Below are positions 46,273-58,076 of a stretch of 64,000 nucleotides of DNA, in pieces. Origin of the DNA: Dimargaris cristalligena (Eukaryota; Kickxellomycota; Dimargaritomycetes; Dimargaritales; Dimargaritaceae). The notes beneath the pieces were generated by a model. It did no database searches. It saw only the letters and a program-made list of their open reading frames with translations, and was not told where the DNA came from. A program made the position numbers and the translations under genes. Each line of letters begins with the position of its first letter. The first letter of the stretch is position 1. The stretch covers positions 1 through 64,000 of the forward strand of contig JANBQC010000082.1 of NCBI GenBank assembly GCA_027576995.1, given 5' to 3'.

Positions 46273-47563
46273 ATGGTAACTAGAAGAGTCTAACAGATTA
46301 GTGTTTAAGTAATTAGTGTAAAGAGGTGGAGTCCAAGTAGGGGGGAAAGGTTATATGATACTGGATGATCCCATGGTATAGGATATAACCATGGGAAAAC
46401 TAATATAGTGTTGTAAGACCTAATATAGTCAGATGTCTAAGCTAGCCAGATTAAGGTGGATTAGATGGTATGACAAAAACCAAATGAATGGTTATTAGGT
46501 ATATTACCTTTTAACTTTTGAAGGTCTATATTTCTTAAGCTATGATATTAGCTCACTATTACCCTCTATAGGTGAGGTAGGCCAGCTTCTCCACCTTATA
46601 CTATAGGATATTTTTTTTAAAAAAAAATAGACTGGATTAATTTTTTGCTAAGCTAATAGGCCAGCAGCTTCAAAGGGGGGGATTAGTCTAGGTATGCCTC
46701 CTTGGTGATACCCACATCCTACACCACAATATAACATACATAGGAGGCCAGGCATGTGGAATAACCAACACCTTGGCTAAATGAGCTGGGCTGGGATGGA
46801 CATTCCCAATCTCTGCCACCACTATTATAAAATCTGGACTTGCTAATGGAGATATGGTTTACTTACCTGGGTTAATGGCCATAGAGATTCATGTTCAATA
46901 TATCTCCCATTTCTATTTTCATTGTTAGTGTATTGAGGCTGAATATATATATATATACTATCCCCCAAGTTACTAATTAAATATGCTGCAGCAATACCCT
47001 AAGCAACAATAGATGATGAAACAACTACAATGTCATAAAAGAGTCCCCCGTATTAGGGTTTTAATGGTGGCTGATGGATAATTTCGACCCAATAAAAAGG
47101 TACCATTAATGCAAGTATACAACTGCAGAAATCCAATCCACTACATTACCTGATAATTTGATCAACCTGTCCTAACTAGGTCTAATAATAAGTTATCAGT
47201 GCCCAGAACATTATACCCTGTAATCCCAAATCTACATAATTATTTTCCACAGTAACCACCGCGACTCCTATCGGTGATTAGAACCAATCACCAATTACAA
47301 ACCAGTTGGTCAATGGAGATGTATACAATGTATTAGTCGAATACATGAACCTATTAGTAATGAACAACAAATGTAAAATCAATAAATAAAAGGGGGAGAG
47401 CAAAACCCAAAGCTGAGAGAGAGAAATAGTGTGTGTGTATAAAAAGACAGGCATCAAACAGATGGGCATTAAAAGAGAGCAAAGGTGGATGGTTGTGTTG
47501 TAAAGTGGACATAAAATGACGGTCAAGCAACACTCGTGTACAGATGGCGGAAAACAGGCGCTA

Positions 47564-47599
<36 letters not shown>

Positions 47600-47912
47600 A
47601 GGATAATTAGGGGTCGGGGTGAAAGGGGCGCTGAACAACACAAGAGGAATGCATATATGTATATATGGATAGATGAAGGAATGAATGCACAGATGGGCAG
47701 CTAATGTATCAATACTTTCAATGCAATATCAAATAAGTAAAAGTAGCGGGGAAAGGGAGTTGGAAGGGAAAGCCATCGTAGGGAATACCAACATTAAATA
47801 GCAATTATTAATTTAACATTAAAAGTATTTATAAATATTAAATAGATTTGCTAGCGCTAAATTGCTAAAGAAGATTAAAAATAAGCCCCCCAAAGAAGGG
47901 GGGATATCTAGA
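46273..47912. other. Intergenic AT-rich, probably repeat-derived spacer
   Basis: This is low GC with many TAG/TAA steps and a (TA)n(TG)n microsatellite at about 47562-47600. The composition resembles the repeat at 45890, so part of it may be the body of the same element. No frame is convincing. Confidence 0.45.
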
Positions 47913-50900
47913 TTAACGATACCCCATCCGCTTCTCATACTCCAACTCCTCCCGCGTGGTCAGTTTATCCGTGCCCACCCAATTGGCCGAACTCGTACGC
48001 ACCCGGTACCTCCGGTCCCGTTTTTTGAAGATTTCCTCCACCATAATGGGTTTGATTTTACCAAAGACCAAATCAGGGTTCATTGTACTCTGTTTCAAGA
48101 GAGCCGCCCGCACGGCCGGACTGGAGGCCCATTTGGGAACCCGGGGGGAGGCCGCCTTGTTCCGACCGGAGCCACCGTTACTTCCGGAAGCGGGGCTGGA
48201 GCTGTAGTCGTATTCGTCTTCATCGTCGCTGTACTCGTCGGGGATTTCCGGCAATTCATTATTAGGTCCCAACACGGTGGTGAACTCTTCGGAGGGGTGA
48301 GCTTTCCGTGAGGACGGGGCGGGCTTGGTTTTTACCCGAACGGCGGTGGTAGGTACCTCGACCGGTTGCGGCAGCTCCTGTGATGGCTGTGCCGTTGGTC
48401 GGTGGGTAGGCGAAGTACGCGCGGTAGAGGTAGTTATCTCAACCGAGGATTGGGACTGGTCATTCAACGAGGCGTAGGACGCCGACATCTGGGAGGAGGT
48501 GGACACGAATGATTCTTGGCCCGACTCGTCACTATCGGCAGCAGCATCACTGTTCCGCAGAGGCACCATAACATCCTGGTAGGCGGTAATCACTGCGTTC
48601 TTGTGCTTATTAAACGATGTAGGGGCAAATTTCTTGGCCCGATCCGATAGCGGCGTGTTATAATCATCCGGGGAGCCCCCCGAAGGTGGTGGGGGTGGAG
48701 TAGCGACTTGTCCTCGTAGTTGAGAGGGTAGTGATTCAGAGGAGCCCGTAGTCGCTGTACGAACATGGGCCGGGTTCGGCTTGGCAGTGGGCGGGGCGTT
48801 AGCTTTAGTAGTCGTGTGAGCCTTGGGGTTAAGGGACTTGAAAACCGTCCGAATTCCTTCGGTGGGTTTGGCAACGGGAGCGGGCCGGGCGGGAATTCCC
48901 GTTTTGTTCGCCAGGGGACGTCCAGACGGATCCCTAGAAGCCGTGGAGGAGACAGCGACCGAGCCCACCGAATAAATGACCGTCCCCTTGGTAATCGGGG
49001 CGGTTTCCTGGGGGCTGGTATCTGGTTTCTGAACAGCTGGCTTATGGTTAGTTATGCGTTGACGATAGGACTGAATATCAGTAGGCTGCGGGGTAAATTT
49101 AGACTTGCTGGTGACGGGATTCGAAATAATCCGTGTACCGGGGGCAACATGGGGTTGGGCCCCCTGGTTCGCCCGGGCGCCCGCCGTAGACTGGGTAGTG
49201 GCGAATAATCCCACGTCGGTCCGATGAGGTAGTTTGGTGTTGGTGTTGGGTTTCGTACCCGGGTTGATATTAACCGGGGCAGTCGTCGCAGTCGTACCAC
49301 GGACGGGGTTGGTCACGGTCCGGGTAGGCAGGCGCGAGCCCATCCCCAATGAGGACGCCAGTAAGGTCGAATTGGACGGAACGGGGGTGACCACAGCCGG
49401 AGCAGGATCGGACGACTGGGATGAGGATGAGGATACGGTGGTCAACTTCATGGCCGATAGGAGCTTCTGGACAATGTAGTTGCCACCCGCGAAGGGTGCA
49501 CTCAAAGCACTAGCCAGAGCCCCCGGTGTTCGCAGGGCCGATTGACTTCCCTCGGGCATCAGCTTAACCGGGGCTGTTTCCTGGGGGGTGGTAAACACTT
49601 CGGTGGATTTAGGGCCAGTTTGGTTGGGCGGGGTTCGGACAACCAGGAAGGGGTCATCTAGATCGGGATAGCCAGCTGGTGGGGAGAGCATACCGGTCGC
49701 GGGGACGGGGGAAGTCGCGGCTGAGCTGGGAGTGGTGGGGTATGTAAGGGTAATGGGTGCAGTGGGTAAGGGTGAGGGACCGGACTCGCCGGACTGGTGA
49801 TGCACCGGAGCGGAAACCGGACTAGACTCAATCAGCATAGAGGAGGAAGCGGCGTTGGCCAATACGTGGGCAATCGATGGGCTTGTTTTGCGGGTCACAT
49901 TTAATAACACTGGTGAACCTGGCAAGGCCAACCGAGCCACCTTGGGTGATCTAAAGGTCGAGGTCGGCGAAGTCTGGGCGAAAGGGCTGGGTAGCGGCGA
50001 GGCAGGAACATTTACCCCACTAGGCTCGGCTTCCAGCTCCATTGGAGCTAAAGATTGAGCCACCAGGGCCGCCGGTTTGACTAGCTCCTCCGTAATAGCC
50101 AGTGGCACCTTGGGCGAAGCGGACTGGGGAGCTGGTACAAGCTGGCTGATGGCCGGGGAGGGGTCAAGTGGAGCACTGTCCACCACCATGGACTGGGACT
50201 GCGCTAACGGAGGGGTAAATAGGCCAGGTGACATGATCGACGGGCTTGATCCGGCTAGGGGCGGCTTCACCGCCGGACGCAGTTGCTTAAGGGCCTTGCG
50301 AAGCCGTTCGGTACCGGACAGATACTCTTCTTTGGTTTTCTTGTCGAGACTGAGGTTATCGATGCCCCGGGGGTGAGGGGACGGGGCAGTCATCACCGTG
50401 GGTGGCTTGGAGGCGGTCCCCGGGGTGGGTACAGATGATGGTTCCTCTTGGGGTAAGGGAGCGGCAGTTGGCGGGTTGGCGGCCGGACTGGCCTGATTCA
50501 CCGTCGCGGGTGATAGGGACGCGTTGGTGATTCGGCTATGCAGTTTGCGAGAGGATTTACGGGCACCCTGCGACCGACCATCCCGGGGTGGGGCGGGTTG
50601 GACGGTCGTGACGGAGGAAAGGGATGGGAAATGAAGGTGAGAGGGACCCGCGGGGTCATTGAGCCGGCTTTTCTTAGCAGACGATGGCCGCCCGGTGGGG
50701 CTGGCCGGCTCTTCGGTTGATTGGATCTGGTCATCAACCTGTGGCCGAGGGGATAAACTTGCCGTGACCGACAATGGCGCTGTGGGCGCGGTGGTCGGAT
50801 CCACCAAAAAGGCAGTGGTCAAAACCTGGGACTGGTCCAAAAGCATCGCGTAGGGAGGGGGGTAATCGTCGGCCAAGGGCACCTCGTGTACGGTATCGGA

Positions 50901-51629
50901 GGTGGACATGCGCGATATCGATGGAATATCAAGCACAAAGCTGGGGCCATTACCAGCCAACGCAGGACTGAGTTGATCATGGAGGAGGGCCAAATGATTA
51001 ACGGGTACTTGAATAGCGTGAATGGGCGATAAGTTGGATACAGCTAGATCGGTGACTATGTGGAACTCGTGGTTGCGGGGGGAGGAGGTGTGGGTGAGGT
51101 GGACGGGGGCTGATGAAGCAGCCGCGGCGGCGGCAGTCACCACCGATTGATCCACGAAATCAGAGGGCCGGGAGCCCTTCTGAACGGTATCCAAGCACTG
51201 CTGGAACAAGTCGTCCAATTTCCCGTAAGTCATGACCGACTCCGGGGGCCCTACGCCGACTTCCACCGCTGCGAGCGTAGGGGTTCGGGTCATGGGGTGG
51301 GCGTAGAGGAGAGCCTCCGCCGCGGCGTCTTCGTGGATGCTCTCCAGTATACGGGATTCCGAAAAGACGTCCCGCACGTGGGGTCGACTAGATAGGACCG
51401 AGGAACCCCCGGCACCCTCCCGACCGGACGGGGTTTTGAGCACGCGGGACACTACGGATTCCTGCTGGACACTGAAAATGCCGGAGTAGTAGTCCTGCAG
51501 CCAGGCCATGTTGTCTTCGAATAAGTGGCTGAATTCGGAGAATTTGTCGTCGCATAGTTGGGCGTATTTGCGCTTCTGGGCCAGCGGCCACTGGGCCTCG
51601 GCGGGTATTGGGATTTGGTCGGCCAACAT
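47913..51629 (-). CDS. INCENP: INCENP/Sli15-like chromosomal passenger scaffold
   Basis: This is a single exon of 1238 residues; the ATG at 51629 starts MLADQIPIP. Two conserved ends bracket a long Ser/Pro/Thr-rich disordered middle. Near the N-terminus a helix (about 30-52, FSEFSHLFEDNMAWLQDYYS) resembles the INCENP segment that bundles with survivin and borealin. The last 77 residues are an IN-box: VPKWASSPAVRAALLKQ, NPDLVFG, MVEEIF, then RTSSANWVGTDKLT with the TSS site that Aurora B phosphorylates, ending in MGYR. INCENP anchors and activates Aurora B at centromeres and the spindle midzone. The basic/acidic region about 1100-1160 (EYSDDEDEYDYSS) precedes the IN-box. The middle has no long coiled coil, unlike animal INCENP with its single alpha helix. 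Confidence 0.9.
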   Translation of the reverse strand: MLADQIPIPAEAQWPLAQKRKYAQLCDDKFSEFSHLFEDNMAWLQDYYSGIFSVQQESVVSRVLKTPSGREGAGGSSVLSSRPHVRDVFSESRILESIHEDAAAEALLYAHPMTRTPTLAAVEVGVGPPESVMTYGKLDDLFQQCLDTVQKGSRPSDFVDQSVVTAAAAAASSAPVHLTHTSSPRNHEFHIVTDLAVSNLSPIHAIQVPVNHLALLHDQLSPALAGNGPSFVLDIPSISRMSTSDTVHEVPLADDYPPPYAMLLDQSQVLTTAFLVDPTTAPTAPLSVTASLSPRPQVDDQIQSTEEPASPTGRPSSAKKSRLNDPAGPSHLHFPSLSSVTTVQPAPPRDGRSQGARKSSRKLHSRITNASLSPATVNQASPAANPPTAAPLPQEEPSSVPTPGTASKPPTVMTAPSPHPRGIDNLSLDKKTKEEYLSGTERLRKALKQLRPAVKPPLAGSSPSIMSPGLFTPPLAQSQSMVVDSAPLDPSPAISQLVPAPQSASPKVPLAITEELVKPAALVAQSLAPMELEAEPSGVNVPASPLPSPFAQTSPTSTFRSPKVARLALPGSPVLLNVTRKTSPSIAHVLANAASSSMLIESSPVSAPVHHQSGESGPSPLPTAPITLTYPTTPSSAATSPVPATGMLSPPAGYPDLDDPFLVVRTPPNQTGPKSTEVFTTPQETAPVKLMPEGSQSALRTPGALASALSAPFAGGNYIVQKLLSAMKLTTVSSSSSQSSDPAPAVVTPVPSNSTLLASSLGMGSRLPTRTVTNPVRGTTATTAPVNINPGTKPNTNTKLPHRTDVGLFATTQSTAGARANQGAQPHVAPGTRIISNPVTSKSKFTPQPTDIQSYRQRITNHKPAVQKPDTSPQETAPITKGTVIYSVGSVAVSSTASRDPSGRPLANKTGIPARPAPVAKPTEGIRTVFKSLNPKAHTTTKANAPPTAKPNPAHVRTATTGSSESLPSQLRGQVATPPPPPSGGSPDDYNTPLSDRAKKFAPTSFNKHKNAVITAYQDVMVPLRNSDAAADSDESGQESFVSTSSQMSASYASLNDQSQSSVEITTSTARTSPTHRPTAQPSQELPQPVEVPTTAVRVKTKPAPSSRKAHPSEEFTTVLGPNNELPEIPDEYSDDEDEYDYSSSPASGSNGGSGRNKAASPRVPKWASSPAVRAALLKQSTMNPDLVFGKIKPIMVEEIFKKRDRRYRVRTSSANWVGTDKLTTREELEYEKRMGYR

Positions 51630-53420
51630 GGGGAAATAGGATAGAGGGACGAGATATACGTATATTATTACTATTCAAAGTATAGGAACCTCGCAAAAAT
51701 AAGAAGACACGCGCACTCCCTCGGGAAGCGAGAAGAAAAAAATAAGAGACAAGCGCGGTGCTGAAGGTGAAATCACCAAAAACAACCGGCGGGCTAATGG
51801 ACCAGCAGGTGGGAGTGGTTAGACTATATGCGCATATATAGGGATACAAGGGAAAGAATCGAATAGAATTGGTGGCAAGCGTGCTGTACAATAGGAACGG
51901 GCCAAAGTAGACAAGGAGAGAGTAAGCGATAAGCAGATAAGTAGAGTCGCGGAGTTTGAAAAGGATAGAGCGGAGGACGAGGACTGGAGCAGCTGTATTG
52001 TAGAAGGGATCGGTCAAGAACAACTATGGATAGGACTATGCGAGAAAAGTAGAAGAAAGGGAAGAAGGAGCCCGTTTCAGGGGGGGCACTCTGGGCAGTG
52101 CAGTAAAAGTAGTCTTATTAGAGGGAAGGGTTCATAAGGGGAAACCCAAATGCATCAACGTGTCCAGGAAACCAGCCGTGTAAACAACATCATCAACCGC
52201 CAATCCTTCTCCCTCATCTACACATTCACTCCAACCAGGTCTCCCACTTCCGAACCTAACGACGAAGGGGCCCTGCAAATATAAACAACCCATCCATCGG
52301 GGGGGCTACATCAACTTACCGAACACGTGATCGATCGCCCTAGCCAACGAAGGGAGAGGAGGGGGGACTGTGGGGGACGAAGAGATTCGCGAGCCGGCTG
52401 TTTCGTCTTCTTCTACCCTAAAAGCTCCTTTTACGCCACTGCCACCATCATTAGCCCGCTAGAACCACAAACACCTCATTGGGCCCCGAGGGAAACTGTG
52501 TCTCTCTCCGACCACACTCCGCTCGCCTTAAACTGCAGTATATCGCACCCCGGCGGCTGTTCCGGGTGCTTAATGGCACCGCGGCTTAAGCTTGACGGTT
52601 GAGAGTCATCTTGCCGGCTCAGGGAGATTGCATTGGTTGGTTTCGGGTGGATGCCCCCTCCCCCTTTTCAATGAAATACATACGATGGATTTTGCATTAA
52701 CTGGTATAAGGTATATCGCCCAGCCCGAGCTAATACTTTCGCCTACATTAGAAATGAAACATAAATCTATTATTAAAATGGCCGAATCGGATGAGCCTTG
52801 TTTCAGCGATATTCCCAAATGGTTAGAATTACTTTCGTTCCGATTGTTGGGAGCGACCCTTGAAGAAGACGGGTGTGTATTTAATTACATTAGGATTTAT
52901 TGCAAATAGCCGGTGGTAATAAAACCCCATTTAGTCGTGCGGAAAATCAAACCACCCCAACTTGTTTCTAGAAATATACCTAACGAATAGATTGAAAAAC
53001 CCCTTGACATCAAAAATCCAAGTACTTTCTGGTACAGTTCAGCCTTATTTATATGTACTGGGGACGGGAGCCCGGGCGTTTATATTGCTGTTAGAATATC
53101 AACTGTGGACCATAATTGTATCCAGCTAATCAATTGAATGATATAATACTAGGGTGACATGCCTTAAAAAAGACTTCACAATTTTTACCCAATCCGCCAT
53201 CCACTACACAATAGCTGAACTACGCCATCAGTTGATACGGATACGAATAGGCTAGACCAAGGGCAATGATCCACACATGGCCTGTGTCCCCCCATGATAT
53301 TGGTACAGCTACTTATACGCGTTCTTTTGCCTAAGCACCACCACCGCCAGAGTTACTGCTAAAGCCGCTACTACCAAACTGCCCTTCGATTAACCACCCA
53401 GGCTACCCTTTCCTCCCACC
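51630..53420. other. Intergenic spacer
   Basis: The first 600 bases are the purine-rich (pyrimidine-rich on the minus strand) promoter/leader of INCENP. An open frame at 52592-52909 has no recognisable feature. Confidence 0.5.
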
Positions 53421-53566
53421 ATATGTGGGATAAGTTCATTCAGGCTGTATAATGAAAAATCCGTTGGATGGGGCCAATATTACTGGCTAAAAGCTATTCT
53501 CACATATATTCGCCCGTACACGTATTATGTCAAACCTTATACAGCTGGTTTGAATTTCATCCATAT
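53421..53566 (+). mobile_element. MITE copy, about 146 bp
   Basis: The left end is ATATGTGGGATAAGTTCATT..AGGCTGTATAATG, followed by AAAAATCCGTTGGATGGGGCC and ATTACTGGCTAAAA. The right end is CCTTATACAGCTGGTTTGAA then TTCATCCATAT. Terminal repeats are slightly decayed. It is inserted about 320 bases upstream of the CAF1 start. Confidence 0.88.
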
Positions 53567-53889
53567 TCATACAGCTGTGTTGTTCCCGCCTTCGGGATTT
53601 ACCGTCCTAACTACTGGTTCATCCATGTACTCTCGTGTCTCCGATTCCAGTCACCGCATGCACTTACTTTGCTTCTTGTTTTCCTATACAATCCCTTTTC
53701 CCTAACTTACCAATTTGTTTACCACTCTTTACACCCCTCCCCCACTTGCCTTCGATAAACCCACTACGGCTCTTGTAAATACTGCAGTCTCCTCCCTTTG
53801 CGTTTATCCCCCCCCACACTCTCTCTCTTTCTCGCACCATTCTCCATCTCCACCCTCTTGTGTATAAGCGCTTTTGACCAACTGTCCGT

Positions 53890-55539
53890 ATGGCCGATTC
53901 CGAAAAGAAACTCATCCGCGAAGTATGGGCCAGCAATGTCGAGGCCGAGTTCGCTATCATCCGGAACTTGATTGAGAAATACCCATACGTGTCCATGGTA
54001 AGAATGCTGTACTCCCCCCTACTTTTTGCATTCCGTATGCCTTGTGGAGGAGGAGGAAGAAACAGCAAGTAGGCATATGCAGATGAATAGCCCGAGATGA
54101 GTACGGACAGGTGCATCCCCCTTCGTCTCCGTTGACGATTCTAGTCGTGCCCATTTTATGCAGCGGGGCCCATTGTCCCGATTCAGCGACCACTGGGGGG
54201 TTTTCCCTCGTGCCTTACTCTCACTCCCTCCCCCCCCCGAGTCTCTACCCTGTGGAATATATATAACACCTGGTGCATTTTCTTCATGCGGCTCTATGAA
54301 CTCCCATAGTACGAGGTCATACTACCGACGCGTTATTTAATCCCGATTATGCCCCATTGTTCCATAACCTTACCGCCTGTGTTTCATTCCTTTTGGTTTC
54401 AGGATACGGAATTCCCCGGAGTGGTGGTGCGGCCGATGGGTAACTTCCGGTCCAGTGCCGACTACCACTACCAAACTCTGCGGTGCAATGTGGATCTGCT
54501 AAAGATTATCCAGCTAGGCATCACGTTTGCCGATGAGTATGGCAATTTCCCACCCGAGGCCAGTACTTGGCAATTTAACTTTAAATTCGACCTCAAGTAA
54601 GTTAAATAAAACCATCCGGAAGAAGTGGGATTGGAAACGCATAGTGTTTATTACCCCAGGGCTGTGGGCGGATATTACCGTGACTCGAGTACCCAATTCA
54701 TTAACCCCCCCCCCATTTGTATCTATTTTAACCCAACCCACTCGGCCAATATGTTTGGTATGGCTATAAACATGATAGTGAGGACATGTATGCGCAAGAC
54801 TCGATTGACTTACTAACGAATTCGGGCATCGACTTCAACAAGAACAAAGAGTACGGCATTGAAGTAGAACATTTCGGCGAGCTCATGACCACGTCGGGCC
54901 TAGTGCTTATGGACGATGTCAAATGGATTTCCTTCCACAGCGGCTACGACTTCGGCTATCTACTCAAAGTACTCATGTGTCATAAGCTACCCACCGACGA
55001 ACAGGGGTTTTTCGACATGCTGGGCACGTATTTCCCGTGCATCTACGATATTAAGTACCTCATGCGTAGCTGCAAGAACCTCAAGGGCGGCCTTCAAGAC
55101 GTGGCAGATGACCTGAGTGTGCCCCGGGTAGGACCCCAGCACCAGGCCGGCAGTGATAGTCTATTGACGTCAGCAACGTTTTTTAAGATGCGCCAGATTT
55201 TCTTTGACGATAAGATTGACGACGAGAAATACCTGTAAGTGGCTAGAACTGGGGGGTGGTTGGATATTAGCTATAAATTGCACCGTGGGGTGGTAGGGAA
55301 TTATCGGGTGTGACTATTAATTAGTGGACTAGTGTGTAAGTTTCCTGACTAACTTTAATGCCTATATATTATATTCATCACTATCCCTCTTTTTTATGTA
55401 TTTATTATTTCTATACTATCGACGATACAATAGCGGGTATTTGTACGGACTTGGTCAGGGCCATATTTCGACCCACGGCGCACCATTTGTATCCAACAAT
55501 TCCATCAGCGTAGGCGGTCGGGCGGGTACCCCAATTTGA
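53890..55539 (+). CDS. POP2: CCR4-NOT complex deadenylase CAF1/POP2
   Basis: Exons are 53890..53997, 54403..54596, 54779..55234 and 55434..55539; the phases are 0, 2 and 2, and all introns are GT-AG. The product is 287 residues, close to CNOT7/8 (about 285-292). It is a DEDD-family 3'-5' exoribonuclease that shortens mRNA poly(A) tails within CCR4-NOT. The active-site acids are visible: D37 and E39 (MDTEFPG, formed across the first junction), D158 (HSGYDFGY) and D227 (HQAGSDSLL). Conserved blocks include [36 protein letters not shown] across the second junction, and [17 protein letters not shown]. The final exon supplies YLYGLGQG and a short unique tail ending AGTPI. The short exon structure leaves little doubt about the model. 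Confidence 0.97.
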
Positions 55540-55916
55540 ACGGCGCACTGATTTCCGGAAGTCCATATTCCCCTTGTTGCTCGATATCTGGTGGAACCAC
55601 GGGATGACTTGGTTGGATCTAGTCACCACCGCCCCGTGATACCATTTACTTAGGAAGCGGGGCACTCGTCATTGGAGGAGAGGCCCTTTGACCTACTGAT
55701 TTGTCATTATAGATATATTTATAAAGCCATATATATATATAATGTTTTTTCGGTGTGGGGTTTTTTTGAGACGATAATTCAGGTATTATGTCTTTTTTTT
55801 TTTTGATGACCGGTTGCTTCCGATAGACCCGATGATCAATGTGTAATCTGGGTAGTCTAAGTCCTATTTCGGGGGGAAGGGGTGGGAGAAGACGCAGGGG
55901 TGGATAAAATTAGGTA
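55540..55916. other. Spacer between CAF1 and the mariner relic
   Basis: This is the 3' flank of CAF1 with poly-T runs near 55745 and 55790. A TA dinucleotide at 55915-55916 is the likely transposon target duplication. Confidence 0.5.
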
Positions 55917-57221
55917 CACGGTCTGACCCAAAAATTTTGCCACTAGTGCTTTAAAATGAAAACGGTTTAAGGTATTTACATATTTTTTACTGTTTATTCA
56001 AAATAAGATCCTTTTTCATCAATGCACTACTGTAATTGCCTAAATAATGAGTAGAAGCAGCTTAGAAATCTATCCTTTGAGATACCCTTTAGGATGTTGG
56101 TCACAGTGTCTTGGGTGTCCTGTATGGAGCTGCAACACTCCCCTTTTATAGCCAGCTTAAGTTTTGGGAATAGCCAGAAGTCAGCTGGGGCTAGCTCAGG
56201 TGAATATGGTGGGTGGCTAAGTATTACTACACCTCTTTTAGCCAAATATGCCCAGATAATTTTGCACTTATATATAGGTGCATTATCATGGAGGAGACTC
56301 CAGGATCCCTGCTTCCTGTACTCTGGCCTTACATGGTTGATCCTTGCTAGTAGGTGTGTCAAGACTCCCAGGTAGTAATGACTGGTGACTGTTTGGTCTT
56401 GGGGAGTGAATTCCTAGTAGATAATCCCCTTGGAGTCAAAGAAAACAGTGAGCAAAGTCTTGATTTGGCTCAGTTGAAGGTGTGATTTCTTCAGTCTTGG
56501 ATCTTCAGTACCTACCCACTCAGAGAGTTATTATATTTTGTTGATGGCTCATATTGGAAGTACCAAGTCTTGTTGCCAATAATAATACTTTGGGCAAAGT
56601 TTTGGTCATTCTTGCCTATTTTCTGTATGTCTAAGCTGTAGTCTACTCTGGATATCATTTGGTCATTAGTTAGCTGGTGGGGGATAAACTGGGCATGGAT
56701 CTTTTTCAGATGTAAATCCTTAACCAGAATCCTGTTGATAGTGAAGTTAGGTATTCCAGTCATACCCTTAAGTAATCAAGTGATCATCTACTAGTCAGTT
56801 TTTAGGATATTAGCAACCATTTAGATGTGTTGCTTGCTACACCCTTCCTTTAGGTGTCCTGAATGGGAGTTACCCTCAATCTCTTCCCAACCTTCTTTAA
56901 AGCTCACAAACTAATGGAAAATAGTCACAGCACTATCCCCATGGATATTTTGGATTATCTCCAGGGTCTCATTGGCACTTTTTCCAAGCTTATAACAGAG
57001 CCTAATGTTTAATCAAATTTTGAATTTTGAATACATGATAAGGTAGGAAAAATTGACTTAGGAAAACTAGTATAGTAATAAAACTAAAAATGCTGGAGCT
57101 TTAAAATTTTCCCACATAATAGAGTTTTTATTTACCTATTTAAAACTGTTTTACATTGAAAGATAGTGCATGCGAAACCGATTTTACAGCCCCAGTGACA
57201 AAACTTTTTGGTCAGACTATG
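55917..57221 (-). mobile_element. Mariner (Tc1/mariner, DD34D) transposon relic
   Basis: The element is 1305 bp, typical for mariner. The termini are imperfect inverted repeats of about 40 bp, starting CACGGTCTGACCC on the left and CATAGTCTGACCA on the complement of the right end. TA flanks both sides (55915-55916 and 57222-57223), the expected duplication. Between them lies a degenerate transposase on the minus strand. The terminal repeats are still about 80% alike, so the insertion is not very ancient. Confidence 0.92.
56027..57010 (-). pseudogene. Degenerate mariner transposase
   Basis: The frame is read on the minus strand from about 57010. An N-terminal helix-turn-helix region (KLGKSANETLEI, HGDSAVTIFH) is followed by EGWEEIEGNSHSGH, all interrupted by stop codons. 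An intact stretch follows (56763-56512, with IPNFTINRILVKDLHLKK and IIGNKTWYFQYEP) and then a C-terminal piece (56362-56027, LLHDNAPIYK and PPYSPELAPADFWLFP). Two catalytic acids are present, 34 residues apart (HDNAP and PADFW). The first, normally GDETW, reads GNKTW, so that Asp is lost. Stops and at least one frame break make it inactive. Confidence 0.93.
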
Positions 57222-58041
57222 TAAGTCATTGCCTGTTATTCCCTTACCCATGGGACCTTATCCACACTTCCCTACTGGCTGAATGGGGGCCGCTGGGATG
57301 GTATTGTTGCTTGCTGGGTGGAAGGTGATTGCACTGGGATTTACGAATGCGTTACTGTTGCTACTACTATCCTGATTATTGTCTTGATTATATTTTTCAT
57401 ACACCTGACCCCTCATCGCCATAATTAAAATTATAATTAGTTTATATTATGCCTCCAAATAGGTGCATTCCCGATGGACTGACTCGTTATTTTTAAAATA
57501 TCACATCACGGCATTTCGGGTGAGGTGGGGGTGATGCATTGTAGTGGGAACGGGAGAAGGACAGGGGGTGACGACGGGGATGGTTCGTCATAGGCGGGAA
57601 GAGTCGTTTCTAAGAAGCCTCCTGACCCCCCCCCCTTTCCCAATTGGTGGCGGCGGCCCAGGGAACGGGAGGCAGCCTGGTCGGTGAAAAATGGTGAATG
57701 ATTTTCGGAATCTCGACCCTTCCTTTCCCTCCCCTCCCTACACCCAAACCGACAGACGGACAGATACACGCACACCGACACACAGGGGTCGCATGGGGAG
57801 AGAGTGTTGGGTAATGGAGAGTGGGTGGGGCTTGGGAACAAAGGAGCAGGTCGTTGCACGAGGTTGTGCGGGATATAATGGAATGGTGGTGTATAGAGGA
57901 AAGAGGGATATTCCCTATAACGAGCGAACGAACAGCCAGGCCGGTAGGTGGGTGGGTAGACAGACAGGTAGGTGGGTGTGGGTATAATACTTGGCTAATA
58001 TGGAGGGACGGGGGGGACATATACAACAAGATGCGAGAGGG

Positions 58042-58076
<35 letters not shown>

